Below, one piece after another: positions 22,447 through 22,720 of a stretch of 22,720 nucleotides of DNA. The position numbers and the translations under genes are program-made. The stretch comes from Fimenecus sp045631075 (lineage in GTDB: Bacteria; Bacillota; Clostridia; Oscillospirales; Acutalibacteraceae). The stretch is from contig JAZQUC010000220.1 of NCBI GenBank assembly GCA_045631075.1, positions 1 through 22,720 on the forward strand, read 5' to 3'. Within the stretch, counting starts at the first letter, position 1. Every line of letters begins with the position of its first letter. Below the pieces are notes generated by a model. The model saw only the letters and a list, made by a program, of their open reading frames with translations. It was not told where the DNA came from and did no database searches.

Positions 22447-22525
22447 TTGCCTATTCAGTTGATTACATAGAAACAATTGGTAGTCAGATAAAAAAATTCT
22501 AATTTTTTGTCACAAAAAGTACTTT

Positions 22526-22554
22526 TAAATCGATTTAGATATAAAGGATATAAT
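22526..22554 (+). promoter_or_regulatory. Promoter region of the right-edge gene
   Basis: A perfect -10 TATAAT (22549-22554) on the plus strand has no good -35 at 16-18 bp. Instead a perfect 12-bp palindrome TAAATCGATTTA (22526-22537) covers that place, a possible regulator site. The start codon is at 22582. Confidence 0.5.
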
Positions 22555-22581
22555 ATTTTGTTATCATGGAGGATTGTAAAT

Positions 22582-22720
22582 ATGTTGGTTTTTTCTACCA
22601 AATTATATGTAAAAGATAAACTCACAAACCAGATGTTTATAGATATGGTAATTAAGTGGGCAGCAGGAAGTCCAAATTATTCCTTTCATAATTTAGTCTG
22701 GAATAATAAAGAAGAGTATG
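22582..22720 (+). CDS. N-terminal part of an unrecognised protein (cut by window edge)
   Basis: The first 46 codons are visible: MLVFSTKLYVKDKLTNQMF, then IDMVIKWAAGSPNYSFHNLVW. GGAGG (22568-22572) lies 9 nt before the ATG and TATAAT is at 22549, so the start is credible. No signal peptide or membrane helix is seen. I do not recognise the family with confidence. It is the only plus-strand protein gene and lies just outside the repeat-bounded segment. Confidence 0.75.
   Translation, partial: MLVFSTKLYVKDKLTNQMFIDMVIKWAAGSPNYSFHNLVWNNKEEY

Overview
The window reads as chromosome of an A+T-rich gut-type Clostridia, probably Oscillospiraceae/Ruminococcaceae. This rests on the gene families (BspA-like surface proteins, LytTR regulators with AgrC-like kinases, a FeoB-associated Cys-rich peptide), AGGAGG ribosome binding sites, TTGACA/TATAAT promoters, and G+C-rich palindromic intergenic repeats at the left edge. 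No 16S or other species marker is present, so the taxon is an inference. Every complete protein gene is on the minus strand; only the initiator tRNA and a partial gene at the right edge are on the plus strand.

Layout. 1-228: G+C-rich inverted repeats and a hairpin. 229-2692: iron(II) uptake operon feoA-feoB-(FeoB-associated Cys-rich membrane peptide), read right to left from a promoter at about 2800 with two TTAGC-N4-GCTAA palindromes. 2869-3090: a small DUF6514-like gene with its own promoter and terminator. 3315-3390: initiator tRNA-fMet, followed by a two-hairpin element of about 140 bp. 3569-16729: three very large secreted proteins, namely a 1762-aa BspA-like LRR protein, a 1252-aa subtilisin-LRR fusion and a 1279-aa BspA-like protein. 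All three end in Cys/His repeats, a Ca-loop-like DxDxDGxxD and the same 40-residue Cys-rich tail. 17094-22109: two LytTR/AgrC-like two-component operons. The upstream one carries a third gene, a copy of the kinase cut off before its ATPase domain and lacking the phospho-acceptor His. 22306-22446: a second copy of the two-hairpin element. 22582 onward: start of an unrecognised plus-strand gene.

How it may work together. Both two-component operons, and the 1279-aa surface-protein gene (twice), have direct repeats of a TGCAnTTTTG-like half-site with a 21-22 bp period. In each case the proximal half-site ends 8-9 bp before a -35 hexamer. That is the arrangement expected of LytTR-domain activators. 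The promoter of the protease/LRR pair has a weaker version. I infer a signalling-controlled surface-protein locus: two sensor pairs, one dead sensor copy that could act as decoy or partner, self-regulation, and output to giant exported proteins with a shared tail. No agrB/agrD-like signal genes were found.

The stretch from the tRNA CCA end to position 22306 (18.9 kb) is bounded by a 32-bp perfect direct repeat, extended by imperfect similarity to about 140 bp. This fits either an island inserted at the tRNA or duplication of a structured RNA/terminator element. No integrase or transposase is visible inside.
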